This document shows, one piece after another, positions 36,415 through 50,341 of a stretch of 64,000 bases of DNA (positions are counted from its first letter, which is position 1; every line of letters starts with the position of its first letter). The notes under the pieces were generated by a model. That model ran no database searches. It was not told the origin of the DNA and saw only the letters and a list, made by a program, of their open reading frames with translations. A program made the translations under genes and the position numbers. The DNA comes from Providencia vermicola (GTDB lineage: Bacteria; Pseudomonadota; Gammaproteobacteria; Enterobacterales; Enterobacteriaceae), in contig NZ_JAGSPI010000010.1 of NCBI RefSeq assembly GCF_020381325.1, forward strand, positions 151,473 to 215,472, given 5' to 3'.

Positions 36415-38247
36415 TTACTCAACCGTCACTGATTTCGCTAGGTTACGTGGTTGGTCAACGTCTGTTCCTTTAATTAATGCAACATGGTAAGACAACAGTT
36501 GCAGTGGAACAGTGTAGAAAATCGGTGCGATCAATTCTTCAACATGTGGCAGCGAAACAATTTTCATGTTTTCACTTGCGACAAAACCAGCGTCTTGGTC
36601 AGCAAACACATACAGCAGACCGCCACGAGCACGTACTTCTTCAATATTGGATTTCAGTTTTTCCAATAATTCATTGTTAGGTGCGATGATGATAACTGGC
36701 ATATCGGCGTCAATTAACGCTAATGGGCCGTGTTTTAATTCACCCGCGGCATAAGCTTCAGCGTGGATGTACGAAATCTCTTTTAATTTCAATGCCCCTT
36801 CAACTGCGATAGGGAATTGATCGCCACGGCCTAAGAACAAGGCATGGTGCTTGTCAGAGAAATCCTCGGCTAATGCTTCGATGACTTTATCTTGTGATAG
36901 CATGCTTTCAATACGTGCAGGAAGCGCATGTAATGCATGAGAAATACTTTCTTCTAACTCAGGGTTTGCGCCTTTTAAACGGCCCATATACGCCACTAAC
37001 ATCAGTAGAACAGTTAATTGGGTAGTGAACGCTTTGGTTGATGCCACACCAATTTCTGCGCCTGCTTTTGTCATCAGTGCAAATTCAGACTCACGCACCA
37101 ATGAAGAACCCGCGACGTTACAAACAGCTAACGAGGTCAAGTAGCCTAACTCTTTTGATAAACGCAGCGCAGCCAATGTATCCGCTGTTTCTCCTGATTG
37201 AGAAAGGGTAATCATCAAGCTATTTTTGCGATGCGCTGGGTTACGATAGCGATACTCTGAAGCAATTTCCACGTCACATGGAATGCCCGCTAAGGATTCA
37301 AACCAGTAACGTGCAACCATCCCTGCGTTGTAAGAAGTTCCACAAGCAACGATTTGGATATGCTCAACTTGGGAAAGAATTTCGTTCGCTTTCGGCCCTA
37401 ACTCACTTAAATCGATACCATTGTCTTTATCAAAACGCCCTTCAAGGGTATTTTTAATGGCCATCGGCTGTTCGTAAATTTCTTTTTGCATGTAATGGCG
37501 ATACACGCCTTTATCGCCTGCATCATATTGAACATTCGATTCAATTTGTTCGCGCTCAACTGGCGCACCGCTGTTATCAAAAATACGCACAGTACGGCGA
37601 GTAACTTCAGCCACATCCCCTTCTTCAAGGTAGATGAAACGGCGAGTCACGGGTAACAATGCCAGTTGGTCAGATGCTAAGAAGTTTTCGCCCACCCCCA
37701 GACCGATAACCAATGGGCTACCAGAGCGTGCAGCGACTAATAATTCAGGAATACGGCTATCCATAATCACGGTGCCATAAGCGCCGCGCAACTGAGGGAT
37801 AACACGTTGAACTACTTCCACCAGCGTGCCACCTTTTTGTTGTTCATGGTGAACAAGGTGCGCAATCACTTCAGTGTCAGTTTCTGAACTGAAAACATAA
37901 CCAAGTTTTTTCAGTTCTTCTTTCAATTCTAAATAATTTTCGATAATGCCATTATGAACAACAGCAATATAACCAGACGTATGCGGATGCGCATTACGTT
38001 CACTTGGAATACCATGTGTCGCCCAACGGGTATGTGCAATTCCCGTTCCGCCAGATACTGGGGTTTTCTCTGCTTCTTCCGCCAGCATTTGTACTTTGCC
38101 CACTTCACGTAAGCGTTGTAAATGACCTTCGTGGTCAACGACAGCCATACCCGCTGAGTCATAACCACGATATTCAAGACGACGAAGACCTTCTAACAGA
38201 ATTTCTGCGATATCACGTTGTGCAACAGCACCTACAATTCCACACAT
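36415..38247 (-). CDS. glmS: Glutamine--fructose-6-phosphate aminotransferase
   Basis: GlmS makes glucosamine-6-phosphate from fructose-6-phosphate and glutamine, the first step to UDP-GlcNAc for peptidoglycan and LPS. It has 610 residues. The N-terminal glutaminase domain begins [20 protein letters not shown] with C2 as catalytic residue after Met removal. Two SIS sugar-isomerase domains follow ([20 protein letters not shown] in the first), and the C-terminus [11 protein letters not shown] is the conserved tail. It is downstream of glmU on the same strand with a 195-base gap. In E. coli this mRNA is controlled by the small RNA GlmZ; the long leader here would allow the same, but I did not identify a pairing site. 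Confidence 0.98.
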   Translation of the reverse strand: MCGIVGAVAQRDIAEILLEGLRRLEYRGYDSAGMAVVDHEGHLQRLREVGKVQMLAEEAEKTPVSGGTGIAHTRWATHGIPSERNAHPHTSGYIAVVHNGIIENYLELKEELKKLGYVFSSETDTEVIAHLVHHEQQKGGTLVEVVQRVIPQLRGAYGTVIMDSRIPELLVAARSGSPLVIGLGVGENFLASDQLALLPVTRRFIYLEEGDVAEVTRRTVRIFDNSGAPVEREQIESNVQYDAGDKGVYRHYMQKEIYEQPMAIKNTLEGRFDKDNGIDLSELGPKANEILSQVEHIQIVACGTSYNAGMVARYWFESLAGIPCDVEIASEYRYRNPAHRKNSLMITLSQSGETADTLAALRLSKELGYLTSLAVCNVAGSSLVRESEFALMTKAGAEIGVASTKAFTTQLTVLLMLVAYMGRLKGANPELEESISHALHALPARIESMLSQDKVIEALAEDFSDKHHALFLGRGDQFPIAVEGALKLKEISYIHAEAYAAGELKHGPLALIDADMPVIIIAPNNELLEKLKSNIEEVRARGGLLYVFADQDAGFVASENMKIVSLPHVEELIAPIFYTVPLQLLSYHVALIKGTDVDQPRNLAKSVTVE

Positions 38248-38442
38248 ATTTTATTGATTCCTAGACAAAAGGTTCCTTTCTTTAGAAACCTTCATTTGTC
38301 GTAACCTAATTGCTTTTCAGCTTTCGCTGTTCCCCAGCCTTGTAGAAAATGGGGAGATATTTTTATGCCACCTTAGGTAGCTATTTTATAATTTACTGCT
38401 TTTTATATTCAAAGGGGCAATCGGCCCCTTATCAAAATTCAC
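38248..38442 (-). other. glmU-glmS spacer
   Basis: This 195-base spacer (read on the minus strand) begins with a GC hairpin directly after the glmU stop (38412-38430, AAGGGGC / GCCCCTT). It ends with an imperfect hairpin (AAGGTTCC / AAACCTT) close to the glmS start. In E. coli RNase E cuts the mRNA in this region and GlmZ activates glmS there; equivalent control is likely but not shown by sequence. Confidence 0.5.
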
Positions 38443-39813
38443 TTATTTTTTCTTTACTGGACGCTGCCAGTTTTTAATGTGCATTTGCTTAACGCGGCTA
38501 ACCACTAATTCGTCTTCGTTGACATCACGAGTGACTGTCGTGCCAGCACCGATGGTGGCGCCTTTTGCTACAGAAACAGGCGCAACTAATTGAGTATCAG
38601 AGCCGACAAACACATCATCACCAATAATGGTTTTATGTTTATTCGCGCCATCATAGTTACAAGTGATGGTTCCTGCGCCGATATTCACGTTATCACCAAT
38701 TTGCGCATCGCCAAGGTAACTTAAATGCCCCGCTTTTGAGCCTAAACCTAAAGTGGCATTCTTCATTTCAACGAAATTACCCACATGCGCTTTAGCCGCT
38801 AATTTAGCACCTGGGCGCAAACGAGCAAAAGGACCAACCGTACATTCTGATGATAATTCAGAGTTTTCTATGACTGAATATGGGCTAATAATTGAGTTAT
38901 CACCAATAACGCAGTCCCTTAAAATACAACCAGACTGAATTTGTACATTGTTACCGAGCGTCACATTCCCTTCGATAATGACATTGGTATCGATAATAAT
39001 GTCACGCCCATGGGTCAGTGTGCCGCGTATATCAAAACGCTCAGGGTCGATTAGCATCACCCCCGCAAGTAGCAATTTTTCTGCTTGTTCTTTCTGGTAA
39101 ACACGCTCAAGTGCGGCCAGTTGCAGACGGTTATTAACCCCTTCCATTTCACTTAAACGGCTTGGGTGAACAGTCGCCACTTTATTACCTTCTTTATGAG
39201 CAAGAGCAATAATATCCGTGATGTAGTATTCGCCTTGCGCATTATCGTTGTTCAATTGAGCCAACCAACGTTTGAAATCTTTACCGCTTGCAACCATGAT
39301 CCCAGTATTAATCTCTTGGATTTTACGTTGCTCTTCAGTCGCATCTTTTTGCTCAATAATACCGACAACTTCATTATTTTCACGGATGATACGCCCGTAA
39401 CCCGTTGGGTTATCTAAAATCACGGTCAGTAAGCCAATGCCGCCTTGGGGCTTAACTTCAATCAGGCGATCTAACGTGTCTTTCGCAATCAAAGGCACAT
39501 CGCCATACAGCATGACCACATCTTCATCATCTTGGAAACTTGGTGCCGCCTGTTGCATTGCATGCCCAGTACCGAGCTGTTCTGCTTGCAGAACCCAATT
39601 TAAATTCTGCTCACCCAGTTTTTCTTTCAGTAAATCACCGCCATGCCCATATACCAGATGAATATCTGATGCACCAATTGATTTTGCAGTATCAATTACG
39701 TGCTGAACCATTGGTTTGCCCGCAAGTAAATGCAAAACTTTAGGCAAATCTGAATACATCCGTGTGCCTTTACCGGCAGCTAAAATTACGACACTTTTTC
39801 TTTGCACAGTCAT
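38443..39813 (-). CDS. glmU: Bifunctional UDP-GlcNAc pyrophosphorylase / GlcN-1-P acetyltransferase
   Basis: GlmU acetylates glucosamine-1-phosphate and then couples it to UTP to give UDP-GlcNAc. It has 456 residues. The N-terminal uridyltransferase shows [20 protein letters not shown] and MLYGDVPLI. The C-terminal left-handed beta-helix shows repeated hexads ([19 protein letters not shown]) and the acetyltransferase motifs [14 protein letters not shown] and [20 protein letters not shown]. It is upstream of glmS and separated from atpC by the ATP synthase terminator, the standard E. coli order. Confidence 0.98.
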   Translation of the reverse strand: MTVQRKSVVILAAGKGTRMYSDLPKVLHLLAGKPMVQHVIDTAKSIGASDIHLVYGHGGDLLKEKLGEQNLNWVLQAEQLGTGHAMQQAAPSFQDDEDVVMLYGDVPLIAKDTLDRLIEVKPQGGIGLLTVILDNPTGYGRIIRENNEVVGIIEQKDATEEQRKIQEINTGIMVASGKDFKRWLAQLNNDNAQGEYYITDIIALAHKEGNKVATVHPSRLSEMEGVNNRLQLAALERVYQKEQAEKLLLAGVMLIDPERFDIRGTLTHGRDIIIDTNVIIEGNVTLGNNVQIQSGCILRDCVIGDNSIISPYSVIENSELSSECTVGPFARLRPGAKLAAKAHVGNFVEMKNATLGLGSKAGHLSYLGDAQIGDNVNIGAGTITCNYDGANKHKTIIGDDVFVGSDTQLVAPVSVAKGATIGAGTTVTRDVNEDELVVSRVKQMHIKNWQRPVKKK

Positions 39814-39887
39814 TTTTCCTGAAACTCCAACTTTGGGATGAAAGTAAACCTATTTCCTATCTAAAATACTACATATTTCGCTCAAAT

Positions 39888-39923
39888 AAAAAAGCCAGTT
39901 AGGATTAACCAACTGGCTTTTTT
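39888..39923 (-). terminator. Terminator of the ATP synthase operon
   Basis: A 13-base arm AAAAAAGCCAGTT and its perfect complement surround a 10-base loop. The sequence gives a U-run on either strand. It lies 17 bases after the atpC stop and separates the atp operon from glmU. Confidence 0.93.
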
Positions 39924-39939
39924 TACTATACCGCTATCA

Positions 39940-40365
39940 TTACATTAGCTTTTTAGTTAACTCGATGACTCGAAGTTTCGCTATTGCTTTTGCAAGTTCT
40001 GCCGATGCCTGAGCATAATCAACATCGCCGTGTGCTTTACGGACGTGTTCTTCCGCTTTGCGTTTAGACTCCACTGCACGAGCTTCGTCTAAATCTTTAC
40101 CACGGATCGCTGTATCAGCGAGTACGATAACACCGTTTGGTTGAACTTCTAAAATACCGCCAGAGAGGTAAATTAGTTCTTCTTCACCAAACTGCTTGGT
40201 AATACGTACCATGCCCGGTTTTATGGCAGTCAGCAGCGGGGTATGCTGTGGATAAATCCCCAGCTCACCTTCACTACCTGTCACCTGAATTTTCTGTACT
40301 AGGCCTTCAAACATTTGTTTTTCAGCACTTACTACAGTCAGGTGGTATGTCATTGCAGCTACCAT
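39940..40365 (-). CDS. atpC: ATP synthase epsilon subunit
   Basis: This is the central-stalk subunit that couples rotation and inhibits ATP hydrolysis. It has 141 residues. The beta-sandwich domain ([39 protein letters not shown]) is followed by a two-helix C-terminal domain ([18 protein letters not shown]). The start at 40365 has AGGAGG five bases upstream and adds a few residues before MTYHL compared with E. coli. It is the last gene of the atpIBEFHAGDC operon, 21 bases after atpD. Confidence 0.97.
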   Translation of the reverse strand: MVAAMTYHLTVVSAEKQMFEGLVQKIQVTGSEGELGIYPQHTPLLTAIKPGMVRITKQFGEEELIYLSGGILEVQPNGVIVLADTAIRGKDLDEARAVESKRKAEEHVRKAHGDVDYAQASAELAKAIAKLRVIELTKKLM

Positions 40366-40386
40366 ATCAACCTCCTGTCAGCTGGA

Positions 40387-41796
<1,410 letters not shown>

Positions 41797-41803
41797 CTAG
41801 CTG

Positions 41804-42667
41804 TTAAACCGCGGAAGCACCCGAAACGATTTCGGTAAGCTCCTGAGTAATGCTGGCCTGACGAGCTTTGTTGTAAACCAACTGCAACTCTTTGATCAGG
41901 TTTCCACCATTATCAGTAGCGGCTTTCATCGCTACCATTCGTGCGGCCTGCTCACTAGCCAGGTTTTCAACGACGCCCTGATAAACCTGCGACTCGATAT
42001 AACGACGTAGCAGGGTATCCAGCAACGCCTTAGGATCGGGTTCGTATATATAATCCCAAGACTTCTTCTTCAATGTTTCGTCATTGCTTGCAGGCAATGG
42101 CAGTAATTGAAGAATAGTTGGCTCCTGAGACATTGTATTGATGAACTTGTTAGTCACCACATACAGTTTATCCAAACGCCCTTCATCATAGGCTTGTAGC
42201 ATAGTGTTAACTGGACCAATCAAATCCGAAAGCGTTGGGTTATCCCCCATTCCGGTGACTTGTGTTACGACGTTACCGCCCACAGAACCGAAGAATGAAA
42301 CCGCTTTAGAACCGATTAAAGCCAAATCAACCTGAACGTTTTTCTCAGACCATGACTTCATGTCCGCAAGTAGTTTTTTGAACAAGTTAATGTTCAAGCC
42401 ACCACACAGACCGCGGTCTGTTGAAACAACCAGATACCCGACACGCTTAACTTCACGCTCTTCGAGATATGGGTGTTTATATTCCAGATTACCTAACGCT
42501 AGGTGACCAATCACACTGCGCATGGTTTCTGCATAAGGACGGCTGGCCGCCATGCGTTCCTGCGTTTTACGCATTTTGGACGCAGCGACCATTTCCATCG
42601 CTTTAGTGATCTTTTGTGTATTTTGTACACTTCCGATCTTGGAACGTATCTCTTTTGCGCCGGCCAT
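41804..42667 (-). CDS. atpG: ATP synthase gamma subunit
   Basis: This is the rotating central shaft of F1, 287 residues as in E. coli. The N-terminal helix ([20 protein letters not shown], then [16 protein letters not shown]) and C-terminal helix ([36 protein letters not shown]) that form the coiled-coil axle are clear, as is the GLCGGLN segment. It is between atpA and atpD. Confidence 0.98.
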   Translation of the reverse strand: MAGAKEIRSKIGSVQNTQKITKAMEMVAASKMRKTQERMAASRPYAETMRSVIGHLALGNLEYKHPYLEEREVKRVGYLVVSTDRGLCGGLNINLFKKLLADMKSWSEKNVQVDLALIGSKAVSFFGSVGGNVVTQVTGMGDNPTLSDLIGPVNTMLQAYDEGRLDKLYVVTNKFINTMSQEPTILQLLPLPASNDETLKKKSWDYIYEPDPKALLDTLLRRYIESQVYQGVVENLASEQAARMVAMKAATDNGGNLIKELQLVYNKARQASITQELTEIVSGASAV

Positions 42668-42719
42668 TTCTGCTTCTCCTTATTAACCAGACGGCCCTAA
42701 AAATTCGGGCCGAATAGTA

Positions 42720-44261
42720 TTACCAGGACTGAGTTGCTTTAAATGATTCGAGCAGTTTTTTCAACTTGCCTTCGATATCATCGTTATAGCTACCAGCCGG
42801 GCCAATTTCGTTCATAAGGTCAGCATGCTCGCGCTGTGCAAAAGAAACTAAAGCAGCTTCAAACGCACCAATTTTCGCTAACTCAACATCATCCAAGAAT
42901 CCACGTTCTGCCGCGAACAGAGACAGTGCCTGCTCTGCTACTGACATTGGTGCATACTGTTTCTGTTTCAGCAGTTCAGTAACTTTTTGACCATGACTTA
43001 ACTGTTTACGAGTCGCGTCATCGAGGTCGGAAGCAAACTGAGCAAACGCTGCAAGTTCACGATACTGAGCAAGTGCAGTACGGATACCACCAGACAGTTT
43101 CTTAATGATTTTAGTCTGAGCAGCACCACCAACACGAGATACTGAAATACCTGGGTTAACCGCTGGACGAATACCAGAGTTAAACAGGTTAGATTCCAGG
43201 AAGATCTGACCATCTGTAATCGAAATTACGTTTGTCGGTACGAATGCAGAAACGTCACCAGCTTGGGTTTCAATGATAGGCAGAGCCGTCAGTGAACCTG
43301 TTTGACCTTTAACTTCACCTTTCGTAAAGTTTTCTACGTATTCAGCGTTAACGCGAGCAGCACGCTCAAGTAAACGTGAGTGCAGATAGAAAACATCACC
43401 TGGGTAAGCTTCACGTCCTGGTGGACGACGTAACAACAGTGAAATTTGACGGTATGCAACAGCCTGTTTAGACAGGTCATCGTATACGATCAGTGCATCT
43501 TCACCGCGGTCACGGAAATATTCGCCCATCGCGCAACCAGCATATGGTGCTAAGTATTGCAGAGCAGCTGATTCAGATGCTGTAGCAACAACAACGATAG
43601 TGTTTTGCAGTGCGCCGTGCTCTTCCAGTTTACGAACTACGTTAGAAACAGTAGACGCTTTCTGGCCGATAGCCACGTACACACATTTGATACCTGAGTC
43701 GCGTTGGTTGATGATTGCATCGATTGCCAAAGCAGTTTTACCTGTTTGACGGTCACCGATGACAAGCTCACGCTGACCACGACCAATTGGAATCATCGCA
43801 TCGACTGATTTATAACCAGTCTGTACAGGTTGATCAACGGATTGACGATCGATAACGCCTGGTGCAATAACTTCTACAGGTGAGAAGCCATCGTTATCAA
43901 CAGGACCTTTACCATCAATTGGTTGACCCAGTGTATTCACAACACGTCCTAACAGGCCACGGCCTACTGGAACTTCAAGAATACGACCAGTACATTTAAC
44001 TTTCATGCCTTCTGCCAAGTCGGCATAAGGACCCATGACGACCGCACCAACAGAGTCACGCTCTAAGTTCAATGCGATAGCGTAACGGTTGCCAGGCAGT
44101 GCGATCATCTCACCCTGCATGACTTCGGCTAAACCGTGAATACGAATGATACCGTCGTTAACGGATACAATCGTACCTTCATTGTGAGCTTCACTCACAA
44201 CATCGAACTGAGCAATACGCTGTTTGATCAGTTCGCTGATTTCGGTGGAATTCAGTTGCAT
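42720..44261 (-). CDS. atpA: ATP synthase alpha subunit
   Basis: This is the regulatory nucleotide-binding F1 subunit, 513 residues. The P-loop [13 protein letters not shown] is at about 169-181, the signature [14 protein letters not shown] is in the C-terminal half, and the N-terminus [20 protein letters not shown] matches E. coli. It lies 14 bases after atpH. Confidence 0.99.
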   Translation of the reverse strand: MQLNSTEISELIKQRIAQFDVVSEAHNEGTIVSVNDGIIRIHGLAEVMQGEMIALPGNRYAIALNLERDSVGAVVMGPYADLAEGMKVKCTGRILEVPVGRGLLGRVVNTLGQPIDGKGPVDNDGFSPVEVIAPGVIDRQSVDQPVQTGYKSVDAMIPIGRGQRELVIGDRQTGKTALAIDAIINQRDSGIKCVYVAIGQKASTVSNVVRKLEEHGALQNTIVVVATASESAALQYLAPYAGCAMGEYFRDRGEDALIVYDDLSKQAVAYRQISLLLRRPPGREAYPGDVFYLHSRLLERAARVNAEYVENFTKGEVKGQTGSLTALPIIETQAGDVSAFVPTNVISITDGQIFLESNLFNSGIRPAVNPGISVSRVGGAAQTKIIKKLSGGIRTALAQYRELAAFAQFASDLDDATRKQLSHGQKVTELLKQKQYAPMSVAEQALSLFAAERGFLDDVELAKIGAFEAALVSFAQREHADLMNEIGPAGSYNDDIEGKLKKLLESFKATQSW

Positions 44262-44275
44262 ATGCTCCAGTCCCC

Positions 44276-44809
44276 TTAAGACTGCAAGACGTCAGTTAAA
44301 CGCTCTAAGCGACCGCGGATACTCCCGTCAATGACAAGGTCTCCAGCACGAATGATCACTCCAGCAATAACAGACTTATCAATTTTGCAATTCAGCTTAA
44401 CTTTGCGTGACAGACGTTTTTCCATCGCTGCAGAAATTTTAGCTGACTGCTGTTCACTCAGTTCGTTAGCAGAAATAACATCAACCTCAATGGTTGACTC
44501 CAGAGCATCACGCAATTGAATAAATTGGGTTAATACTTCTGGCAGCGTCGTTAAACGCCCGTTGTCTGCCATAACACGAATCAGATTCTGAACATGCTCG
44601 TCAATTTCATCTCCACAAACAGAGATAAACGTTTTAGCTAATGTTTCTGGTGCAATAGAACCAGAAAGCAGCTCACCAACCTGTTCGTTGCGCGTCACCA
44701 GTGAGGTGAAGGCCAGCATATTCTGCCATTTTTCGACAACTTGGTTTTCCACAGCAAAGTCAAAAGCTGCTTTGGCGTAGGGGCGAGCTACAGTAGCGAT
44801 TTCAGACAT
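44276..44809 (-). CDS. atpH: ATP synthase delta subunit
   Basis: This is the peripheral-stalk subunit that joins the top of F1 to subunit b. It has 177 residues, as in E. coli. The N-terminus [20 protein letters not shown] and the C-terminal [20 protein letters not shown] with RGRLERL are standard. It is 12 bases after atpF. Confidence 0.97.
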   Translation of the reverse strand: MSEIATVARPYAKAAFDFAVENQVVEKWQNMLAFTSLVTRNEQVGELLSGSIAPETLAKTFISVCGDEIDEHVQNLIRVMADNGRLTTLPEVLTQFIQLRDALESTIEVDVISANELSEQQSAKISAAMEKRLSRKVKLNCKIDKSVIAGVIIRAGDLVIDGSIRGRLERLTDVLQS

Positions 44810-44821
44810 GCCCCTCCCTCC

Positions 44822-45292
44822 TTACAGTTCAGCGACTAGTTTATCAACGATGTCGCTGTTAGCAGCTTCATCCACGGAACGTTCGATGATCTTCTCGGCA
44901 CCTGCGATAGCAAGCATCGCAACCTGTTTACGTAACTCTTCACGTGCACGTTTACGCTCAGCATCAATTTCAGCTTGCGCTTGTGCGACGATTTTTGCAC
45001 GTTCTGCTTCTGCTTCTGCTTTTGCTTCATCAATCATTTGAACACGCTGTTTGTTCGCTTGTTCAATGATGACTTGAGCTTCAGCTTTCGCTTTTTTCAG
45101 TCGGTCGGTTGCGTCGGTTTGCGCCAGTTCCAGGTTCTTTTTAGCACGTTCTGCAGAAGACAAGCCGTCAGCAATTTCTTTTTGACGTTTTTCAATGGCC
45201 GCCATAATCGGTGGCCATACATACTTCATACAGAACCAAACAAACAGGACAAACGCGATAGCCTGGCCGAGGATTGTTGCATTTAGATTCAC
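44822..45292 (-). CDS. atpF: ATP synthase subunit b
   Basis: This is the peripheral-stalk subunit with one N-terminal membrane helix (about 5-25, [20 protein letters not shown]) and a long coiled coil ([20 protein letters not shown] onward) ending at the delta subunit ([16 protein letters not shown]). It has 156 residues from GTG at 45292 ([10 protein letters not shown]), the E. coli length. The GAGG ribosome binding site fits this GTG (8 bases) better than the in-frame TTG two codons upstream. Confidence 0.95.
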   Translation of the reverse strand: MNLNATILGQAIAFVLFVWFCMKYVWPPIMAAIEKRQKEIADGLSSAERAKKNLELAQTDATDRLKKAKAEAQVIIEQANKQRVQMIDEAKAEAEAERAKIVAQAQAEIDAERKRAREELRKQVAMLAIAGAEKIIERSVDEAANSDIVDKLVAEL

Positions 45293-45322
45293 AGACAATA
45301 CCTCTTATTCATTAGTGAATTA

Positions 45323-45594
<272 letters not shown>

Positions 45595-45623
45595 TCAGTT
45601 AATACAATTATTGATTAATAAAA

Positions 45624-46475
<852 letters not shown>

Positions 46476-46853
46476 TTACCGTTTAAAAACGGCTGGTGCA
46501 ACAATCTGAACAATTAGCACCGCTAAATAGGTCAAACCCAGTGGTGTTAATGACGCTTTGAACACACCGAAAGCAACAACTAAAACAACGATAGTTGTAA
46601 CAACCTTTAGCCCTGCTCCTAATGCTAAGAACCAGGCAATGCGGACAGGTTCATCCTCTTCTTTTGCTTTCTGAAATTGTGCTAGCAGCATAAATACGAT
46701 ATTTGGTAACCAGCATGCTAACCCACCAGCAAGAGCAGAGGCCCCCCATTCTATACTATTTGCACAGAAAGCCCCACTGAGGATCACTAAAGTTATAAAC
46801 TGAACAGACAACTGCTTTACAGCATGCTTGTTGTCATAAAGGGATACAGACAT
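46476..46853 (-). CDS. atpI: ATP synthase assembly protein AtpI
   Basis: AtpI is a small membrane protein that helps c-ring assembly or Mg uptake for the enzyme. ATG at 46853 gives MSVSLYDNKHAVKQLSVQFI, 125 residues, in line with E. coli (126, MSVSL). A longer frame reaches 46934, but its first 27 residues (MTHLRKGSF...) look unlike the family. About four hydrophobic segments are visible. It is the first gene of the atp operon. Confidence 0.88.
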   Translation of the reverse strand: MSVSLYDNKHAVKQLSVQFITLVILSGAFCANSIEWGASALAGGLACWLPNIVFMLLAQFQKAKEEDEPVRIAWFLALGAGLKVVTTIVVLVVAFGVFKASLTPLGLTYLAVLIVQIVAPAVFKR

Positions 46854-47090
46854 AACTTTTTGTATACTCCCAGCTCTTCTCAGCCTCAGAAACGCTAAGT
46901 GTTGTATAAAACTGCCTTTGCGTAAATGTGTCAAGAGACAAAAACGTGCAAATTATACGGGCAGGCGAAATGAATTCAATCAGTAAGTAGCGAAAAGGTG
47001 AATAAATATTTAATTTTTTCGAGATAGCGCAGAATTGTCGCTGTAATAATTAATAAATAGTTAATGAATTGCTACATTCATTCACTTAAT

Positions 47091-47106
47091 TGTGACATTA
47101 ATCACA
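47091..47106. promoter_or_regulatory. CRP site upstream of the atp operon
   Basis: TGTGACATTAATCACA has both perfect CRP half-sites (TGTGA-N6-TCACA). It is about 240 bases upstream of atpI and about 350 bases beyond the end of rsmG, so atpI is the only sensible target. The distance is long for direct activation unless the promoter lies in between. Confidence 0.6.
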
Positions 47107-47387
47107 TTTAGATTTATTCGCTTTATTTATTACTTCAACTTTCTTCACAAAAAAAATTAGATTTAATCTGTAAATCAAATAATTAAGAAATACATTTTTT
47201 AAGCTAAATAATGAATCTATAAATCAAATATTTCACTGTTAACTATTTTATTAGCTAAATCGATTAAGTTAAAATAGGCATTTACATTCACTTTTTCCGT
47301 TCAACGTATTATTTTTGAAACTTATTCGTTATTACCGTGTAAATAATGCGTAAAATTCGAGTTTTTGTTATTTGCTTAAAACGAAAA

Positions 47388-47417
47388 ATAGCCGCCCGTT
47401 TTTCAACATTCGGCTAT
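47388..47417 (-). terminator. Weak terminator after rsmG
   Basis: A 7-bp stem (ATAGCCG / CGGCTAT) with a 16-base loop lies about 40 bases past the rsmG stop on the minus strand, followed by a U-rich stretch. Its strength is doubtful. Confidence 0.45.
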
Positions 47418-47454
47418 CGCTCTAAAAGATAAAATAATTTGATAGAAAGCAACT

Positions 47455-48075
47455 TTATTTCATCGAAATTTTAACTAAATGGCGTTGTTCATCAAGTTCA
47501 GGTACCTGAAGTTCAGTGATAGATTCGATAGCAAACCCTTCTGGCAGAACCATCTCATCATCACGAATGATGCCTTTAAGTGCGTAAAAACGTCCTTCCA
47601 ATGACGGTAAGTGATTGCACCAGCTTAGCATATCGTTCAGTGATGCAAATGCGCGGCTAATAACACCATCAAAACCATTTCCAACAGGGTACTCTTCAAC
47701 TCGTGATTGAACAGGTTCGATGTTAGTTAGTCCTAACTCATGTTGAACCTGTTTTAAAAAGCGTACACGCTTCCCTAAGCTGTCCAATAAAACAAAATGG
47801 GCATCAGGTCGAACAATAGCCAAAGGAACACCTGGTAAGCCAGGGCCCGTTCCAACATCAATAAACCGTTTCCCGTTGAGTTGACCGTTCACCACTATGC
47901 TATCCATGATATGACGAATTAACATTTGTTGTGGATCACGCACGGAGGTCAAGTTATAGGCTTTGTTCCATTTAACTAATAACCCAACGTAATCAACTAA
48001 CTGCTGTTTTTGCTTTTCCGTTAAATCGATATCTGTTTTGGCAAGCAATTGATTGAGTTTTGATAATAAATCCAT
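47455..48075 (-). CDS. rsmG: 16S rRNA (guanine-527-N7) methyltransferase RsmG
   Basis: RsmG methylates G527 of 16S rRNA; its loss gives low-level streptomycin resistance. It has 206 residues. The SAM-binding motif [17 protein letters not shown] and the downstream [20 protein letters not shown] are standard. It starts 1 base after the mnmG stop, so the two are co-transcribed. Confidence 0.97.
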   Translation of the reverse strand: MDLLSKLNQLLAKTDIDLTEKQKQQLVDYVGLLVKWNKAYNLTSVRDPQQMLIRHIMDSIVVNGQLNGKRFIDVGTGPGLPGVPLAIVRPDAHFVLLDSLGKRVRFLKQVQHELGLTNIEPVQSRVEEYPVGNGFDGVISRAFASLNDMLSWCNHLPSLEGRFYALKGIIRDDEMVLPEGFAIESITELQVPELDEQRHLVKISMK

Positions 48076-48076
48076 G

Positions 48077-49966
48077 TTAAGCGCTCCGGCGTAGCATGCC
48101 TTGCTTTTTCAACCATACAAGTAAAATAGAGATTGCGGCAGGGGTAATCCCCGAAATACGCGAAGCTTGACCGATCGATGTTGGTTTGTGATCGTTTAGC
48201 TTTGCCATCACCTCGTTAGATAAGCCTTTCACTTGTTTGTAATCAAGATCAACAGGTAACAAGGTGTTTTCATTACGCAGTTGTCTTTCGATCTCTTCTT
48301 TCTGACGCGCAATGTAACCTTCGTATTTAACTTGAATCTCAACTTGATCAGCGGCTTGAGGATCATCAATTGCAGGCGCAAATAAGTTTAGCGTAGTTAA
48401 CATTTGGTAAGTCATTTCAGGACGACGTAATAAATCTTCACCGTTAGCTTCTTTGGATAAAGGCACTGTTAAGATGTCATCAATCTCTGTATGGTTATCC
48501 GATTTAGGATGAACCCAAATGTCTTTCAAACGTTGACGTTCTTTTTCAATCAGTTCCACTTTGTTATTAAAATGAGCCCAACGAACATCATCGACTAAGC
48601 CTAACTCACGGCCTTTTTCTGTTAAACGTAAATCTGCGTTATCTTCACGTAGCATCAAACGGTATTCTGCACGTGATGTAAACATACGGTACGGTTCTTT
48701 AGTGCCGAGTGTACAAAGATCGTCAACCAGAACCCCCATATATGCTTGGTCACGGCGTGGGAACCAGCCTTCTAAGCCAAAGGCATGTTGTGCAGCATTT
48801 AAGCCTGCAAGTAACCCTTGAGCACCCGCTTCTTCGTAACCTGTTGTCCCATTAATTTGGCCAGCCAAAAACAAGCCATTAATAAATTTGCTTTCCAGAG
48901 TTTGTTTGAGATCGCGCGGGTCAAAGAAATCATACTCAATTGCATAACCAGGACGAATGATCCTTGCATTTTCCATCCCTTTCATTGAGTGCACGATCTG
49001 CATTTGAACATCAAAAGGCAAGCTGGTGGAAATCCCGTTCGGATAGATTTCGTTACTCGTTAAACCTTCTGGCTCTAAGAAAATTTGGTGTGAGTCTTTG
49101 TCCGCAAAGCGCATCACTTTGTCTTCGATCGATGGGCAATAGCGAGGGCCGATCCCTTCGATGATCCCTGCATACATTGGGCTACGATCAAGGTTATTTC
49201 TGATCACATCATGTGTTTTTTCATTGGTGTAGGTGATATGGCAAGGCATCTGTTGTGGATGTTGATCTTGCGAACCTAAGAATGAAAATACGGGCATTGG
49301 GTCGTCACCTAGCTGTTGAGCTAACTGACTGAAATCAATCGTTCTTGCATCAATACGTGGTGGTGTTCCCGTTTTTAAACGGTTAACACGTAATGGTAAT
49401 TCCCTTAAACGCTGAGAAAGGGAAATTGATGGTGGATCACCTGCACGACCGCCACTGTAGTTTTCTAACCCAATATGAATTTTTCCATCCAAGAAAGTTC
49501 CAACAGTTAGGACGACTGCTTTGGCTTTAAATTTTAAGCCCATGCGAGTAACTGCTCCTGTAACTTGATTGTTTTCAACAATCAAATCTTCAACAGGTTG
49601 TTGGAAAATCATTAGATTAGGTTGATTTTCTAAAGCTGTTCTAACCGCTTGGCGGTAGAGAACGCGGTCTGCTTGTGCTCGAGTAGCTCGAACAGCAGGG
49701 CCTTTGCTGGCATTTAATGTTCTAAATTGAATGCCAGCTTTGTCAGTTGCTGTGGCCATTAAACCACCAAGAGCATCAATTTCTCTGACCAGATGCCCCT
49801 TACCGATCCCACCGATGGCTGGGTTGCAAGACATCTGGCCCAATGTATCAATATTGTGAGTCAGTAATAGGGTTTGACGCCCCATACGTGCAGCTGCCAT
49901 TGCTGCTTCAGTACCGGCATGACCACCACCAATTACGATGACGTCAAATTGCTCTGGATAAAACAT
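48077..49966 (-). CDS. mnmG: tRNA uridine-5-carboxymethylaminomethyl modification enzyme MnmG
   Basis: This is the FAD-dependent partner of MnmE in wobble-uridine modification. It has 629 residues, as in E. coli. The FAD motif [20 protein letters not shown] is at the N-terminus, and [34 protein letters not shown] and [17 protein letters not shown] follow. It is the first gene leftward from oriC; its transcription toward the left leaves the origin free. Confidence 0.98.
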   Translation of the reverse strand: MFYPEQFDVIVIGGGHAGTEAAMAAARMGRQTLLLTHNIDTLGQMSCNPAIGGIGKGHLVREIDALGGLMATATDKAGIQFRTLNASKGPAVRATRAQADRVLYRQAVRTALENQPNLMIFQQPVEDLIVENNQVTGAVTRMGLKFKAKAVVLTVGTFLDGKIHIGLENYSGGRAGDPPSISLSQRLRELPLRVNRLKTGTPPRIDARTIDFSQLAQQLGDDPMPVFSFLGSQDQHPQQMPCHITYTNEKTHDVIRNNLDRSPMYAGIIEGIGPRYCPSIEDKVMRFADKDSHQIFLEPEGLTSNEIYPNGISTSLPFDVQMQIVHSMKGMENARIIRPGYAIEYDFFDPRDLKQTLESKFINGLFLAGQINGTTGYEEAGAQGLLAGLNAAQHAFGLEGWFPRRDQAYMGVLVDDLCTLGTKEPYRMFTSRAEYRLMLREDNADLRLTEKGRELGLVDDVRWAHFNNKVELIEKERQRLKDIWVHPKSDNHTEIDDILTVPLSKEANGEDLLRRPEMTYQMLTTLNLFAPAIDDPQAADQVEIQVKYEGYIARQKEEIERQLRNENTLLPVDLDYKQVKGLSNEVMAKLNDHKPTSIGQASRISGITPAAISILLVWLKKQGMLRRSA

Positions 49967-50341
49967 GTGTGAACCTTAAACGTTAGAAAATGCTGATGTG
50001 CATTTGAGGAGAGAATTCTACTCAAGTTTGAGGAAGAGACCAAGCTTAGGTTTCTCCCCTATATAATATTAAGATCTTTTTATTTAAAGATCTCTTTATT
50101 AGATCTTTTATTAGGATCATCGGTTTCTGTGGATAAGTGGATTTTCACTTTAAAGATCATAAAAGTGTAAAGGATCATATACTGTGAATGATCCGTGATC
50201 CAATTGCGTATAAGCTGGGATCAAAATGGGTACTTATGCACAGGCCTTGGTCACCCTAAAACTTATACTCTGGATAACTACGGGTTAATAAAGGGATCTA
50301 CCCTGAGTTATCCACAGCTGACTGATGCTATTTTGACCAAA
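49967..50341. other. oriC: Chromosomal replication origin oriC
   Basis: The left part has three AT-rich 13-mers: GATCTTTTTATTT (50073-50085), GATCTCTTTATTA (50089-50101) and GATCTTTTATTAG (50102-50114). DnaA boxes follow: TGTGGATAA (50128-50136, R1 type), TTATGCACA (50234-50242, R2 type), TCTGGATAA (50269-50277, R3-like) and TTATCCACA (50308-50316, R4 type). About ten GATC sites (50073, 50089, 50102, 50115, 50155, 50173, 50190, 50197, 50219, 50295) would bind Dam and SeqA. The position between mnmG and mioC matches E. coli oriC. Confidence 0.97.

Larger units (their letters stand above)
46935..47454. other. Long AT-rich region upstream of the atp operon
   Basis: This 520-base gap has no gene. 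It holds the atp promoter region, one ideal CRP site (47091-47106), and the weak rsmG terminator (47388-47417). The rest is unusually AT-rich, with many short A/T runs of the kind that bind nucleoid proteins or bend DNA. No promoter could be assigned with confidence. Confidence 0.6.

Noticed and set aside
36234..36473. 79-codon plus-strand frame near the glmS terminator
   Set aside because: It runs through the glmS terminator hairpin and the glmS 3' end; no ribosome binding site or likeness to a known protein. A short expressed peptide cannot be fully excluded.
46854..46934. Longer atpI start at 46934
   Set aside because: The extra 27 residues are absent from the family and the conserved MSVSL start is at 46853.
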